Source: Tritrichomonas musculus
Lineage: Eukaryota; Parabasalia; Tritrichomonadida; Tritrichomonadidae
DNA length: 40,742 nucleotides
Assembly (NCBI GenBank): GCA_039105265.1
Contig: JAPFFF010000134.1
Span: 1-40,742 of the forward strand
Direction: 5' to 3'
Shown here: positions 12,801 through 25,600 of the stretch, piece after piece
Layout: each line of letters starts with the position of its first letter
Position numbering within the stretch: the stretch's first letter is position 1
The notes under the pieces: model-generated
What the model was told of the DNA's origin: nothing
The model's input: the letters and a program-made list of their open reading frames with translations, nothing else
Database searches by the model: none
Made by a program: the position numbers and the translations under genes

Positions 12801-15800
12801 CAACTCAGCCAAGGAACAACTTACCCAAGAAACAACTCAGCCAAGGAACAACTTACCCAAGAAACAACTCAGCCAAGGAACAACTTAGCAAAGAAACATC
12901 TCAGCCAAGAAACAACTCAGCCAAGGAACAATTCAGCCAAGAAACAACTCAGCCAAGAAACAACTCAGCCAAGGAACAACTTACCCAAGAAACAACTCAG
13001 CCAAGGAACAACTTAGCAAAGAAACATCTCAGCCAAGAAACAACTCAGCCAAGGAACAACTCAGCCAAGGAACAACTTACCCAAGAAACAACTCAGCCAA
13101 GGAACAACTTAGCAAAGAAACATCTCAGCCAAGAAACAACTCAGCCAAGGAACAACTCAGCCAAGGAACAACTCAGCCAAGAAACAACTCAGCCAAGGAA
13201 CAACTTACCCAAGAAACAACTCAGCCAAGGAACAACTTAGCAAAGAAACATCTCAGCCAAGAAACAACTCAGCCAAGGAACAACTCAGCCAAGGAACAAC
13301 TTACCCAAGAAACAACTCAGCCAAGGAACAACTTAGCAAAGAAACAACTCAGCCAAGGAACAACTTAGCAAAGAAACATCTCAGCCAAGAAACAACTCAG
13401 CCAAGGAACAATTCAGCCAAGAAACAACTCAGCCAAGGAACAACTTACCCAAGAAACAACTCAGCCAAGAAACAACTTAGCAAAGAAACATCTCAGCCAA
13501 GAAACAACTCAGCCAAGGAACAATTCAGCCAAGAAACAACTCAGCCAAGAAACAACTCAGCCAAGGAACAACTTACCCAAGAAACAACTCAGCCAAGGAA
13601 CAACTTAGCAAAGAAACATCTCAGCCAAGAAACAACTCAGCCAAGGAACAACTCAGCCAAGGAACAACTCAGCAAAGAAACAAATCAGCCAAGGAACAAC
13701 TTACCCAAGAAACAACTCAGCCAAGGAACAACTTAGCAAAGAAACATCTCAGCCAAGAAACAACTCAGCCAAGGAACAACTTAGCAAAGAAACATCTCAG
13801 CCAAGAAACAACTCAGCCAAGGAACAATTCAGCCAAGGAACAATTCAGCCAAGGAACAATTCAGCCAAGAAACAACTCAGCCAAGAAACAACTCAGCCAA
13901 GGAACAATTCAGCCAAGAAACAACTCAGCCAAGGAACAACTCAGCCAAGAAACAACTCAGCCAAGAAACAACTCAGCCAAGGAACAACTTACCCAAGAAA
14001 CAACTCAGCCAAGGAACAACTTAGCAAAGAAACAACTCAGCCAAGAAACAACTCAGCCAAGGAACAACTCAGCCAAGGAACAACTCAGCCAAGAAACAAC
14101 TCAGCCAAGGAACAACTTACCCAAGAAACAACTCAGCCAAGGAACAACTTAGCAAAGAAACATCTCAGCCAAGAAACAACTCAGCCAAGGAACAATTCAG
14201 CCAAGAAACAACTCAGCCAAGAAACAACTCAGCCAAGGAACAACTTACCCAAGAAACAACTCAGCCAAGGAACAACTTAGCAAAGAAACATCTCAGCCAA
14301 GAAACAACTCAGCCAAGGAACAATTCAGCCAAGAAACAACTCAGCCAAGAAACAACTCAGCCAAGAAACAACTCAGCCAAGGAACAACTTACCCAAGAAA
14401 CAACTCAGCCAAGGAACAACTTACCCAAGAAACAACTCAGCCAAGGAACAATTCAGCCAAGAAACAACTCAGCCAAGAAACAACTCAGCCAAGGAACAAC
14501 TCAGCCAAGAAACAACTCAGCCAAGAAACAACTCAGCCAAGGAACAACTTACCCAAGAAACAACTCAGCCAAGGAACAACTTAGCAAAGAAACATCTCAG
14601 CCAAGAAACAACTCAGCCAAGGAACAACTCAGCCAAGGAACAACTTACCCAAGAAACAACTCAGCCAAGGAACAACTTACCCAAGAAACAACTCAGCCAA
14701 GGAACAACTTAGCAAAGAAACATCTCAGCCAAGAAACAACTCAGCCAAGGAACAATTCAGCCAAGAAACAACTCAGCCAAGAAACAACTCAGCCAAGGAA
14801 CAACTTACCCAAGAAACAACTCAGCCAAGGAACAACTCAGCCAAGGAACAACTTACCCAAGAAACAACTCAGCCAAGGAACAACTTAGCAAAGAAACATC
14901 TCAGCCAAGAAACAACTCAGCCAAGGAACAACTCAGCCAAGGAACAACTTACCCAAGAAACAACTCAGCCAAGGAACAACTTACCCAAGAAACAACTCAG
15001 CCAAGGAACAACTTAGCAAAGAAACATCTCAGCCAAGAAACAACTCAGCCAAGGAACAATTCAGCCAAGAAACAACTCAGCCAAGAAACAACTCAGCCAA
15101 GGAACAACTTAGCAAAGAAACATCTCAGCCAAGAAACAACTCAGCCCAGGAACAATTCAGCCAAGGAACAATTCAGCCAAGAAACAACTCAGCCAAGAAA
15201 CAACTCAGCCAAGGAACAACTCAGCCAAGAAACAACTCAGCCAAGAAACAACTCAGCCAAGGAACAACTTACCCAAGAAACAACTCAGCCAAGGAACAAC
15301 TTAGCAAAGAAACATCTCAGCCAAGAAACAACTCAGCCAAGGAACAACTCAGCCAAGGAACAACTTACCCAAGAAACAACTCAGCCAAGGAACAACTTAC
15401 CCAAGAAACAACTCAGCCAAGGAACAACTTAGCAAAGAAACATCTCAGCCAAGAAACAACTCAGCCAAGGAACAATTCAGCCAAGAAACAACTCAGCCAA
15501 GAAACAACTCAGCCAAGGAACAACTTACCCAAGAAACAACTCAGCCAAGGAACAACTTAGCAAAGAAACATCTCAGCCAAGAAACAACTCAGCCAAGGAA
15601 CAATTCAGCCAAGAAACAACTCAGCCAAGAGACAACTCAGCCAAGAAACAACTCAGCCAAGAAACAACTCAGCCAAGAAACAACTCAGCCAAGAAACAAC
15701 TTACCCAAGAAACAACTCAGCCAAGGAACAACTTAGCAAAGAAACATCTCAGCCAAGAAACAACTCAGCCAAGGAACAACTCAGCCAAGGAACAACTCAG

Positions 15801-15920
15801 CCAAGAAACAACTCAGCCAAGGAACAACTTACCCAAGAAACAACTCAGCCAAGGAACAACTTAGCAAAGAAACATCTCAGCCAAGAAACAACTCAGCCAA
15901 GGAACAATTCAGCCAAGAAA
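9809..15920 (+). repeat. K/H-class satellite block, large
   Basis: About 382 units of K/H type. Landmarks are CAACTCAGCAAAGAAA plus CAAATCAGCCAAGGAA at 10161, 11377 and 13665, CAACTCAGCCCAGGAA at 15137 and CAACTCAGCCAAGAGA at 15617. Its right part, from about 13905 to the end, is an offset copy (9,632 bp) of about 4273-6288. A private variant CAATTTACCC... lies at 10481. Some K units are followed by a plain unit instead of H (for example near 10225, 10913 and 14025). No ATG-started frame of note exists; there is no gene in this stretch. Confidence 0.88.
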
Positions 15921-18900
15921 CAACTCAGCAAAGGAACAACTCAGCAAAGGAACAACTTACCCAAGGAGCAACTCAGACAAGGAGCAACTCAGCCAAGGAA
16001 CAACTCAGCCAATGAACAATTCAGCCAAGAAACAACTCAGCCAAGGAACAATTCAGCCAAGAAACAACTCAGCAAAGGAACAACTCAGCCAAGGAACAAC
16101 TTACCCAAGGAGCAACTCAGCCAAGGAGCAACTCAGCCAAGAAACAACTCAGCCAAGGAACAATTCAGCCAAGGAACAATTCAGCCAAGAAACAACTCAG
16201 CAAAGGAACAACTCAGCCAAGGAACAACTTACCCAAGGAGCAACTCAGCCAAGGAGCAACTCAGCCAAGAAACAACTCAGCCAAGGAACAATTCAGCCAA
16301 TGAACAATTCAGCCAAGAAACAACTCAGCCAAGGAACAATTCAGCCAAGAAACAACTCAGCAAAGGAACAACTCAGCCAAGGAACAACTTACCCAAGGAG
16401 CAACTCAGCCAAGGAGCAACTCAGCCAAGAAACAACTCAGCCAAGGAACAATTCAGCCAAGGAACAATTCAGCCAAGAAACAACTCAGCCAAGGAACAAT
16501 TCAGCCAAGAAACAACTCAGCCAAGAAACAACTCAGCCAAGAAACAACTCAGCCAATGAACAATTCAGCCAAGAAACAACTCAGCCAAGGAACAATTCAG
16601 CCAAGAAACAACTCAGTAAAGGAACAACTCAGCCAAGGAACAACTTACCCAAGGAGCAATTCAGCCAAGAAACAACTCAGCAAAGGAACAACTCAGCCAA
16701 GGAACAACTTAGCCAAGGAACAACTCAGCCAAGGAACAACTCAGCCAAGGAACAATTCAGCCAAGGAACAATTCAGCCAAGAAACAACTCAGCCAAGGAA
16801 CAATTCAGCCAAGAAACAACTCAGCCAAGAAACAACTCAGCCAAGAAACAACTCAGCCAATGAACAATTCAGCCAAGAAACAACTCAGCCAAGGAACAAT
16901 TCAGCCAAGAAACAACTCAGTAAAGGAACAATTCAGCCAAGAAACAACTTAGCCAAGGAGCAACTCAGCCAAGAAACAACTCAGCAAAGGAACAACTCAG
17001 CCAAGGAACAACTTAGCCAAGGAACAACTCAGCCAAGGAACAACTCAGCCAAAGAACAATTCAGCCAAGAAACAACTCAGCAAAGGAACAACTCAGCCAA
17101 GGAACAACTTACCCAAGGAGCAACTCAGCCAAGGAGCAACTCAGCCAAGAAACAACTCAGCCAAGGAACAATCCAGCCAAGAAACAACTCAGCAAAGGAA
17201 CAACTTACCCAAGAAGCAACTCAGCCAAGGAGCAACTCAGCCAAGAAACAACTCAGCCAAGGAACAATTCAGCCAAGAAACAACTCAGCAAAGGAACAAC
17301 TTACCCAAGAAGCAACTCAGCCAAAAATCAACTTAGCCAAGGAGCAACTCAGCCAAGAAACAACTCAGCAAAGGAACAACTCAGCCAAAGAACAACTTAG
17401 CCAAGGAACAACTCAGCCAAGGAACAACTCAGCCAAAGAACAATTCAGCCAAGAAACAACTCAGCAAAGGAACAACTCAGCCAAGGAACAACTTACCCAA
17501 GGAGCAACTCAGCCAAGGAGCAACTCAGCCAAGAAACAACTCAGCCAAGGAACAACTCAGCCAAGAAACAACTCAGCCAAGGAACAACTCAGCCAAGGAA
17601 CAACTTACCCAAGGAGCAACTCAGCCAAGGAGCAACTCAGCCAAGAAACAACTCAGCCAAGAAACAATCCAGCCAAGAAACAACTCAGCAAAGGAACAAC
17701 TTACCCAAGAAGCAACTCAGCCAAAAAACAACTTAGCCAAGGAGCAACTCAGCCAAGAAACAACTCAGCCAAGGAACAATTCAGCCAAGAAACAACTCAG
17801 CCAAGGAACAATTCAGCCAAGAAACAACTCAGCCAAGAAACAATTCAGCCAAGAAACAACTCAGCCAAGGAACAACTTACCCAAGAAACAACTCAGCCAA
17901 GGAACAACTTAGCAAAGAAACATCTCAGCCAAGAAACAACTCAGCCAAGGAACAATTCAGCCAAGAAACAACTTAGCCAAGGAACAACTCAGCCAAGGAA
18001 CAACTCAGCCAAAGAACAATTCAGCCAAGGAACAATTCAGCCAAGAAACAACTCAGCCAAGGAACAATTCAGCCAAGAAACAACTCAGCCAAGAAACAAC
18101 TCAGCCAAGAAACAACTCAGCCAAGGAACAACTCAGCCAAGGAACAACTCAGCCAAAGAACAATTCAGCCAAGGAACAATTCAGCCAAGAAACAACTCAG
18201 CCAAGGAACAACTTAGCCAAGGAACAACTCAGCCAATGAACAATTCAGCCAAGAAACAACTCAGCCAAGGAACAATTCAGCCAAGAAACAACTCAGCAAA
18301 GGAACAACTCAGCCAAGGAACAACTTACCCAAGGAGCAACTCAGCCAAGGAGCAACTCAGCCAAGAAACAACTCAGCCAAGGAACAATTCAGCCAAGGAA
18401 CAATTCAGCCAAGAAACAACTCAGCCAAGGAACAATTCAGCCAAGAAACAACTCAGCCAAGAAACAACTCAGCCAAGAAACAACTCAGCCAATGAACAAT
18501 TCAGCCAAGAAACAACTCAGCCAAGAAACAACTCAGCCAAGAAACAACTCAGCCAATGAACAATTCAGCCAAGAAACAACTCAGCCAAGGAACAATTCAG
18601 CCAAGAAACAACTCAGTAAAGGAACAACTCAGCCAAGGAACAACTTACCCAAGGAGCAATTCAGCCAAGAAACAACTCAGCAAAGGAACAACTCAGCCAA
18701 GGAACAACTCAGCCAATGAACAATTCAGCCAAGAAACAACTCAGCCAAGGAACAATTCAGCCAAGAAACAACTCAGTAAAGGAACAACTCAGCCAAGGAA
18801 CAACTTACCCAAGGAGCAATTCAGCCAAGAAACAACTCAGCAAAGGAACAACTCAGCCAAGGAACAACTTAGCCAAGGAACAACTCAGCCAAGAAACAAC

Positions 18901-19264
18901 TCAGCCAATGAACAATTCAGCCAAGAAACAACTCAGCCAAGGAACAATTCAGCCAAGAAACAACTCAGTAAAGGAACAACTCAGCCAAGGAACAACTTAC
19001 CCAAGGAGCAATTCAGCCAAGAAACAACTCAGCAAAGGAACAACTCAGCCAAGGAACAACTTAGCCAAGGAACAACTCAGCCAAGGAACAACTCAGCCAA
19101 AGAACAATTCAGCCAAGGAACAATTCAGCCAAGAAACAACTCAGCCAAGGAACAATTCAGCCAAGAAACAATTCAGCCAAGAAACAACTCAGCCAAGAAA
19201 CAACTCAGCCAAGGAACAACTCAGCCAAGAAATAACTCAGCCAAGAAACAACTCAGCCAAGGAA
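15921..19264 (+). repeat. ATG/GGAG-class satellite block 3
   Basis: The junction marker is at 15969 and the first ATG at 16012. The block repeats the order of block 2, then has one isolated Y, plain, K, H run near 17873-17936, followed by more ATG/GGAG-type units without GGAG. Near the right end CAATGAA units recur at short, unit-multiple spacings (ATG at 18492, 18556, 18716 and 18908). CAACTCAGTAAAGGAA units follow several of them. A rare c-to-t change in unit position 1 (AAATAACTCAG) near 19232 is shared with the next superrepeat copy at about 24064. Confidence 0.85.
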
Positions 19265-20768
19265 CAACTTACCCAAGAAACAACTCAGCCAAGGAACAAC
19301 TTAGCAAAGAAACATCTCAGCCAAGAAACAACTCAGCCAAGGAACAACTCAGCCAAGGAACAACTTACCCAAGAAACAACTCAGCCAAGGAACAACTTAC
19401 CCAAGAAACAACTCAGCCAAGGAACAACTTAGCAAAGAAACATCTCAGCCAAGAAACAACTCAGCCAAGGAACAATTCAGCCAAGAAACAACTCAGCCAA
19501 GAAACAACTCAGCCAAGGAACAACTTACCCAAGAAACAACTCAGCCAAGGAACAACTTAGCAAAGAAACATCTCAGCCAAGAAACAACTCAGCCAAGGAA
19601 CAATTCAGCCAAGAAACAACTCAGCCAAGAGACAACTCAGCCAAGAAACAACTCAGCCAAGAAACAACTCAGCCAAGAAACAACTCAGCCAAGAAACAAC
19701 TTACCCAAGAAACAACTCAGCCAAGGAACAACTTAGCAAAGAAACATCTCAGCCAAGAAACAACTCAGCCAAGGAACAACTCAGCCAAGGAACAACTCAG
19801 CCAAGAAACAACTCAGCCAAGGAACAACTTACCCAAGAAACAACTCAGCCAAGGAACAACTTAGCAAAGAAACATCTCAGCCAAGAAACAACTCAGCCAA
19901 GGAACAATTCAGCCAAGAAACAACTCAGCAAAGGAACAACTCAGCCAAGGAACAACTTAGCAAAGAAACATCTCAGCCAAGAAACAACTCAGCCCAGGAA
20001 CAATTCAGCCAAGGAACAATTCAGCCAAGAAACAACTCAGCCAAGAAACAACTCAGCCAAGGAACAACTCAGCCAAGAAACAACTCAGCCAAGAAACAAC
20101 TCAGCCAAGGAACAACTTACCCAAGAAACAACTCAGCCAAGGAACAACTTAGCAAAGAAACATCTCAGCCAAGAAACAACTCAGCCAAGGAACAACTCAG
20201 CCAAGGAACAACTTACCCAAGAAACAACTCAGCCAAGGAACAACTTACCCAAGAAACAACTCAGCCAAGGAACAACTTAGCAAAGAAACATCTCAGCCAA
20301 GAAACAACTCAGCCAAGGAACAATTCAGCCAAGAAACAACTCAGCCAAGAAACAACTCAGCCAAGGAACAACTTACCCAAGAAACAACTCAGCCAAGGAA
20401 CAACTTAGCAAAGAAACATCTCAGCCAAGAAACAACTCAGCCAAGGAACAATTCAGCCAAGAAACAACTCAGCCAAGAGACAACTCAGCCAAGAAACAAC
20501 TCAGCCAAGAAACAACTCAGCCAAGAAACAACTCAGCCAAGAAACAACTTACCCAAGAAACAACTCAGCCAAGGAACAACTTAGCAAAGAAACATCTCAG
20601 CCAAGAAACAACTCAGCCAAGGAACAACTCAGCCAAGGAACAACTCAGCCAAGAAACAACTCAGCCAAGGAACAACTTACCCAAGAAACAACTCAGCCAA
20701 GGAACAACTTAGCAAAGAAACATCTCAGCCAAGAAACAACTCAGCCAAGGAACAATTCAGCCAAGAAA
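19265..20768 (+). repeat. K/H-class block, 94 units, with internal 848-bp duplication
   Basis: This block has exactly the same length (1,504 bp, 94 units) as 24097-25600 and the same landmark order. CAACTCAGCCAAGAGA units stand at 19617 and 20465, 848 bp (53 units) apart. Between them a lone CAACTCAGCAAAGGAA at 19921, normally the first unit of an ATG/GGAG junction, leads straight back into plain, K, H and then CAACTCAGCCCAGGAA at 19985. This looks like a 53-unit duplication whose joint cut the block junction short. Confidence 0.85.
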
Positions 20769-23700
20769 CAACTCAGCAAAGGAACAACTCAGCAAAGGAA
20801 CAACTTACCCAAGGAGCAACTCAGACAAGGAGCAACTCAGCCAAGGAACAACTCAGCCAATGAACAATTCAGCCAAGAAACAACTCAGCCAAGGAACAAT
20901 TCAGCCAAGAAACAACTCAGCAAAGGAACAACTCAGCCAAGGAACAACTTACCCAAGGAGCAACTCAGCCAAGGAGCAACTCAGCCAAGAAACAACTCAG
21001 CCAAGGAACAATTCAGCCAAGGAACAATTCAGCCAAGAAACAACTCAGCAAAGGAACAACTCAGCCAAGGAACAACTTACCCAAGGAGCAACTCAGCCAA
21101 GGAGCAACTCAGCCAAGGAACAATTCAGCCAATGAACAATTCAGCCAAGAAACAACTCAGCCAAGGAACAATTCAGCCAAGAAACAACTCAGCAAAGGAA
21201 CAACTCAGCCAAGGAACAACTTACCCAAGGAGCAACTCAGCCAAGGAGCAACTCAGCCAAGAAACAACTCAGCCAAGGAACAATTCAGCCAAGGAACAAT
21301 TCAGCCAAGAAACAACTCAGCCAAGGAACAATTCAGCCAAGAAACAACTCAGCCAAGAAACAACTCAGCCAAGAAACAACTCAGCCAATGAACAATTCAG
21401 CCAAGAAACAACTCAGCCAAGGAACAATTCAGCCAAGAAACAACTCAGTAAAGGAACAACTCAGCCAAGGAACAACTTACCCAAGGAGCAATTCAGCCAA
21501 GAAACAACTCAGCAAAGGAACAACTCAGCCAAGGAACAACTTAGCCAAGGAACAACTCAGCCAAGGAACAACTCAGCCAAAGAACAATTCAGCCAAGGAA
21601 CAATTCAGCCAAGAAACAACTCAGCCAAGGAACAATTCAGCCAAGAAACAACTCAGCCAAGAAACAACTCAGCCAAGAAACAACTCAGCCAAGGAACAAC
21701 TCAGCCAAGGAACAACTCAGCCAAAGAACAATTCAGCCAAGGAACAATTCAGCCAAGAAACAACTCAGCCAAGGAACAACTTAGCCAAGGAACAACTCAG
21801 CCAAGGAACAACTCAGCCAAAGAACAATTCAGCCAAGGAACAATTCAGCCAAGAAACAACTCAGCCAAGGAACAATTCAGCCAAGAAACAACTCAGTAAA
21901 GGAACAATTCAGCCAAGAAACAACTTAGCCAAGGAGCAACTCAGCCAAGAAACAACTCAGCAAAGGAACAACTCAGCCAAGGAACAACTTAGCCAAGGAA
22001 CAACTCAGCCAAGGAACAACTCAGCCAAAGAACAATTCAGCCAAGAAACAACTCAGCAAAGGAACAACTCAGCCAAGGAACAACTTACCCAAGGAGCAAC
22101 TCAGCCAAGGAGCAACTCAGCCAAGAAACAACTCAGCCAAGGAACAATCCAGCCAAGAAACAACTCAGCAAAGGAACAACTTACCCAAGAAGCAACTCAG
22201 CCAAGGAGCAACTCAGCCAAGAAACAACTCAGCCAAGGAACAATTCAGCCAAGAAACAACTCAGCAAAGGAACAACTTACCCAAGAAGCAACTCAGCCAA
22301 AAATCAACTTAGCCAAGGAGCAACTCAGCCAAGAAACAACTCAGCAAAGGAACAACTCAGCCAAAGAACAACTTAGCCAAGGAACAACTCAGCCAAGGAA
22401 CAACTCAGCCAAAGAACAATTCAGCCAAGAAACAACTCAGCAAAGGAACAACTCAGCCAAGGAACAACTTACCCAAGGAGCAACTCAGCCAAGGAGCAAC
22501 TCAGCCAAGAAACAACTCAGCCAAGGAACAACTCAGCCAAGAAACAACTCAGCCAAGGAACAACTCAGCCAAGGAACAACTTACCCAAGGAGCAACTCAG
22601 CCAAGGAGCAACTCAGCCAAGAAACAACTCAGCCAAGAAACAATCCAGCCAAGAAACAACTCAGCAAAGGAACAACTTACCCAAGAAGCAACTCAGCCAA
22701 AAAACAACTTAGCCAAGGAGCAACTCAGCCAAGAAACAACTCAGCCAAGGAACAATTCAGCCAAGAAACAACTCAGCCAAGGAACAATTCAGCCAAGAAA
22801 CAACTCAGCCAAGAAACAACTCAGCCAAGGAACAATTCAGCCAAGAAACAACTCAGCCAAGGAACAATTCAGCCAAGAAACAACTCAGCCAAGGAACAAC
22901 TTACCCAAGAAACAACTCAGCCAAGGAACAACTTAGCAAAGAAACATCTCAGCCAAGAAACAACTCAGCCAAGGAACAATTCAGCCAAGAAACAACTTAG
23001 CCAAGGAACAACTCAGCCAAGGAACAACTCAGCCAAAGAACAATTCAGCCAAGGAACAATTCAGCCAAGAAACAACTCAGCCAAGGAACAATTCAGCCAA
23101 GAAACAACTCAGCCAAGAAACAACTCAGCCAAGAAACAACTCAGCCAAGGAACAACTCAGCCAAGGAACAACTCAGCCAAAGAACAATTCAGCCAAGGAA
23201 CAATTCAGCCAAGAAACAACTCAGCCAAGGAACAACTTAGCCAAGGAACAACTCAGCCAATGAACAATTCAGCCAAGAAACAACTCAGCCAAGGAACAAT
23301 TCAGCCAAGAAACAACTCAGCAAAGGAACAACTCAGCCAAGGAACAACTTACCCAAGGAGCAACTCAGCCAAGGAGCAACTCAGCCAAGAAACAACTCAG
23401 CCAAGGAACAATTCAGCCAAGGAACAATTCAGCCAAGAAACAACTCAGCCAAGGAACAATTCAGCCAAGAAACAACTCAGCCAAGAAACAACTCAGCCAA
23501 GAAACAACTCAGCCAATGAACAATTCAGCCAAGAAACAACTCAGCCAAGAAACAACTCAGCCAAGAAACAATTCAGCCAATGAACAATTCAGCCAAGAAA
23601 CAACTCAGCCAAGGAACAATTCAGCCAAGAAACAACTCAGTAAAGGAACAACTCAGCCAAGGAACAACTTACCCAAGGAGCAATTCAGCCAAGAAACAAC

Positions 23701-24096
23701 TCAGCAAAGGAACAACTCAGCCAAGGAACAACTCAGCCAATGAACAATTCAGCCAAGAAACAACTCAGCCAAGGAACAATTCAGCCAAGAAACAACTCAG
23801 TAAAGGAACAACTCAGCCAAGGAACAACTTACCCAAGGAGCAATTCAGCCAAGAAACAACTCAGCAAAGGAACAACTCAGCCAAGGAACAACTTAGCCAA
23901 GGAACAACTCAGCCAAGGAACAACTCAGCCAAAGAACAATTCAGCCAAGGAACAATTCAGCCAAGAAACAACTCAGCCAAGGAACAATTCAGCCAAGAAA
24001 CAATTCAGCCAAGAAACAACTCAGCCAAGAAACAACTCAGCCAAGGAACAACTCAGCCAAGAAATAACTCAGCCAAGAAACAACTCAGCCAAGGAA
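20769..24096 (+). repeat. ATG/GGAG-class satellite block 4
   Basis: The junction marker is at 20817 and the first ATG at 20860. The block follows block 3 unit by unit, apart from one missing unit near 21110, about 12 extra units (192 bp) near 21690-21880, and about 12 fewer units near 23900. The three changes leave the period at 4,848 bp before and 4,832 bp after. It has the same isolated Y, plain, K, H run as block 3, with Y at 22897. The longest ATG-started frame of the window (21388-23583, 731 codons) lies here and is a repeat by-product. Confidence 0.85.
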
Positions 24097-25600
24097 CAAC
24101 TTACCCAAGAAACAACTCAGCCAAGGAACAACTTAGCAAAGAAACATCTCAGCCAAGAAACAACTCAGCCAAGGAACAACTCAGCCAAGGAACAACTTAC
24201 CCAAGAAACAACTCAGCCAAGGAACAACTTACCCAAGAAACAACTCAGCCAAGGAACAACTTAGCAAAGAAACATCTCAGCCAAGAAACAACTCAGCCAA
24301 GGAACAATTCAGCCAAGAAACAACTCAGCCAAGAAACAACTCAGCCAAGGAACAACTTACCCAAGAAACAACTCAGCCAAGGAACAACTTAGCAAAGAAA
24401 CATCTCAGCCAAGAAACAACTCAGCCAAGGAACAATTCAGCCAAGAAACAACTCAGCCAAGAGACAACTCAGCCAAGAAACAACTCAGCCAAGAAACAAC
24501 TCAGCCAAGAAACAACTCAGCCAAGAAACAACTTACCCAAGAAACAACTCAGCCAAGGAACAACTTAGCAAAGAAACATCTCAGCCAAGAAACAACTCAG
24601 CCAAGGAACAACTCAGCCAAGGAACAACTCAGCCAAGAAACAACTCAGCCAAGGAACAACTTACCCAAGAAACAACTCAGCCAAGGAACAACTTAGCAAA
24701 GAAACATCTCAGCCAAGAAACAACTCAGCCAAGGAACAATTCAGCCAAGAAACAACTCAGCAAAGGAACAACTCAGCCAAGGAACAACTTAGCAAAGAAA
24801 CATCTCAGCCAAGAAACAACTCAGCCCAGGAACAATTCAGCCAAGGAACAATTCAGCCAAGAAACAACTCAGCCAAGAAACAACTCAGCCAAGGAACAAC
24901 TCAGCCAAGAAACAACTCAGCCAAGAAACAACTCAGCCAAGGAACAACTTACCCAAGAAACAACTCAGCCAAGGAACAACTTAGCAAAGAAACATCTCAG
25001 CCAAGAAACAACTCAGCCAAGGAACAACTCAGCCAAGGAACAACTTACCCAAGAAACAACTCAGCCAAGGAACAACTTACCCAAGAAACAACTCAGCCAA
25101 GGAACAACTTAGCAAAGAAACATCTCAGCCAAGAAACAACTCAGCCAAGGAACAATTCAGCCAAGAAACAACTCAGCCAAGAAACAACTCAGCCAAGGAA
25201 CAACTTACCCAAGAAACAACTCAGCCAAGGAACAACTTAGCAAAGAAACATCTCAGCCAAGAAACAACTCAGCCAAGGAACAATTCAGCCAAGAAACAAC
25301 TCAGCCAAGAGACAACTCAGCCAAGAAACAACTCAGCCAAGAAACAACTCAGCCAAGAAACAACTCAGCCAAGAAACAACTTACCCAAGAAACAACTCAG
25401 CCAAGGAACAACTTAGCAAAGAAACATCTCAGCCAAGAAACAACTCAGCCAAGGAACAACTCAGCCAAGGAACAACTCAGCCAAGAAACAACTCAGCCAA
25501 GGAACAACTTACCCAAGAAACAACTCAGCCAAGGAACAACTTAGCAAAGAAACATCTCAGCCAAGAAACAACTCAGCCAAGGAACAATTCAGCCAAGAAA
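24097..25600 (+). repeat. K/H-class block, 94 units, copy of 19265-20768
   Basis: This block has the same length and landmark order as 19265-20768, offset 4,832 bp. The cut-short junction unit CAACTCAGCAAAGGAA is at 24753, and CAACTCAGCCCAGGAA at 24817. The odd internal joint is therefore older than the superrepeat duplication that copied it. Confidence 0.87.

Larger units (their letters stand above)
15921..20768 (+). repeat. ~4.8-kb higher-order repeat, copy 1
   Basis: Block 3 plus the K/H block after it makes 4,848 bp (303 units). The next copy begins at once at 20769. Landmarks repeat in order: junction marker (15969, 20817), TAA-bearing units, isolated Y, plain, K, H run (17873, 22897), AAATAACTCAG (about 19232, 24064), cut-short junction (19921, 24753) and CAACTCAGCCCAGGAA (19985, 24817). 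Confidence 0.87.
20769..25600 (+). repeat. ~4.8-kb higher-order repeat, copy 2
   Basis: 4,832 bp (302 units). Compared with copy 1 it lacks one unit near 21110, gains 12 units in the first half and lacks 12 in the second, so the total length changes by only one unit. Confidence 0.87.

Noticed and set aside
9809-15920. Hidden RNA gene or transposon remnant in the large K/H blocks
   Set aside because: Reading through the blocks I found only 16-bp units; no interval departs from the satellite.
21388-23583. 731-codon open frame, and the other ATG-started frames, as real protein genes
   Set aside because: All encode the same 16-residue repeat, overlap each other in different frames, start only at one unit variant and end at K, ATGA or AGTAAAGG units. 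No signal peptide, non-repeat domain, promoter or splice context is seen.
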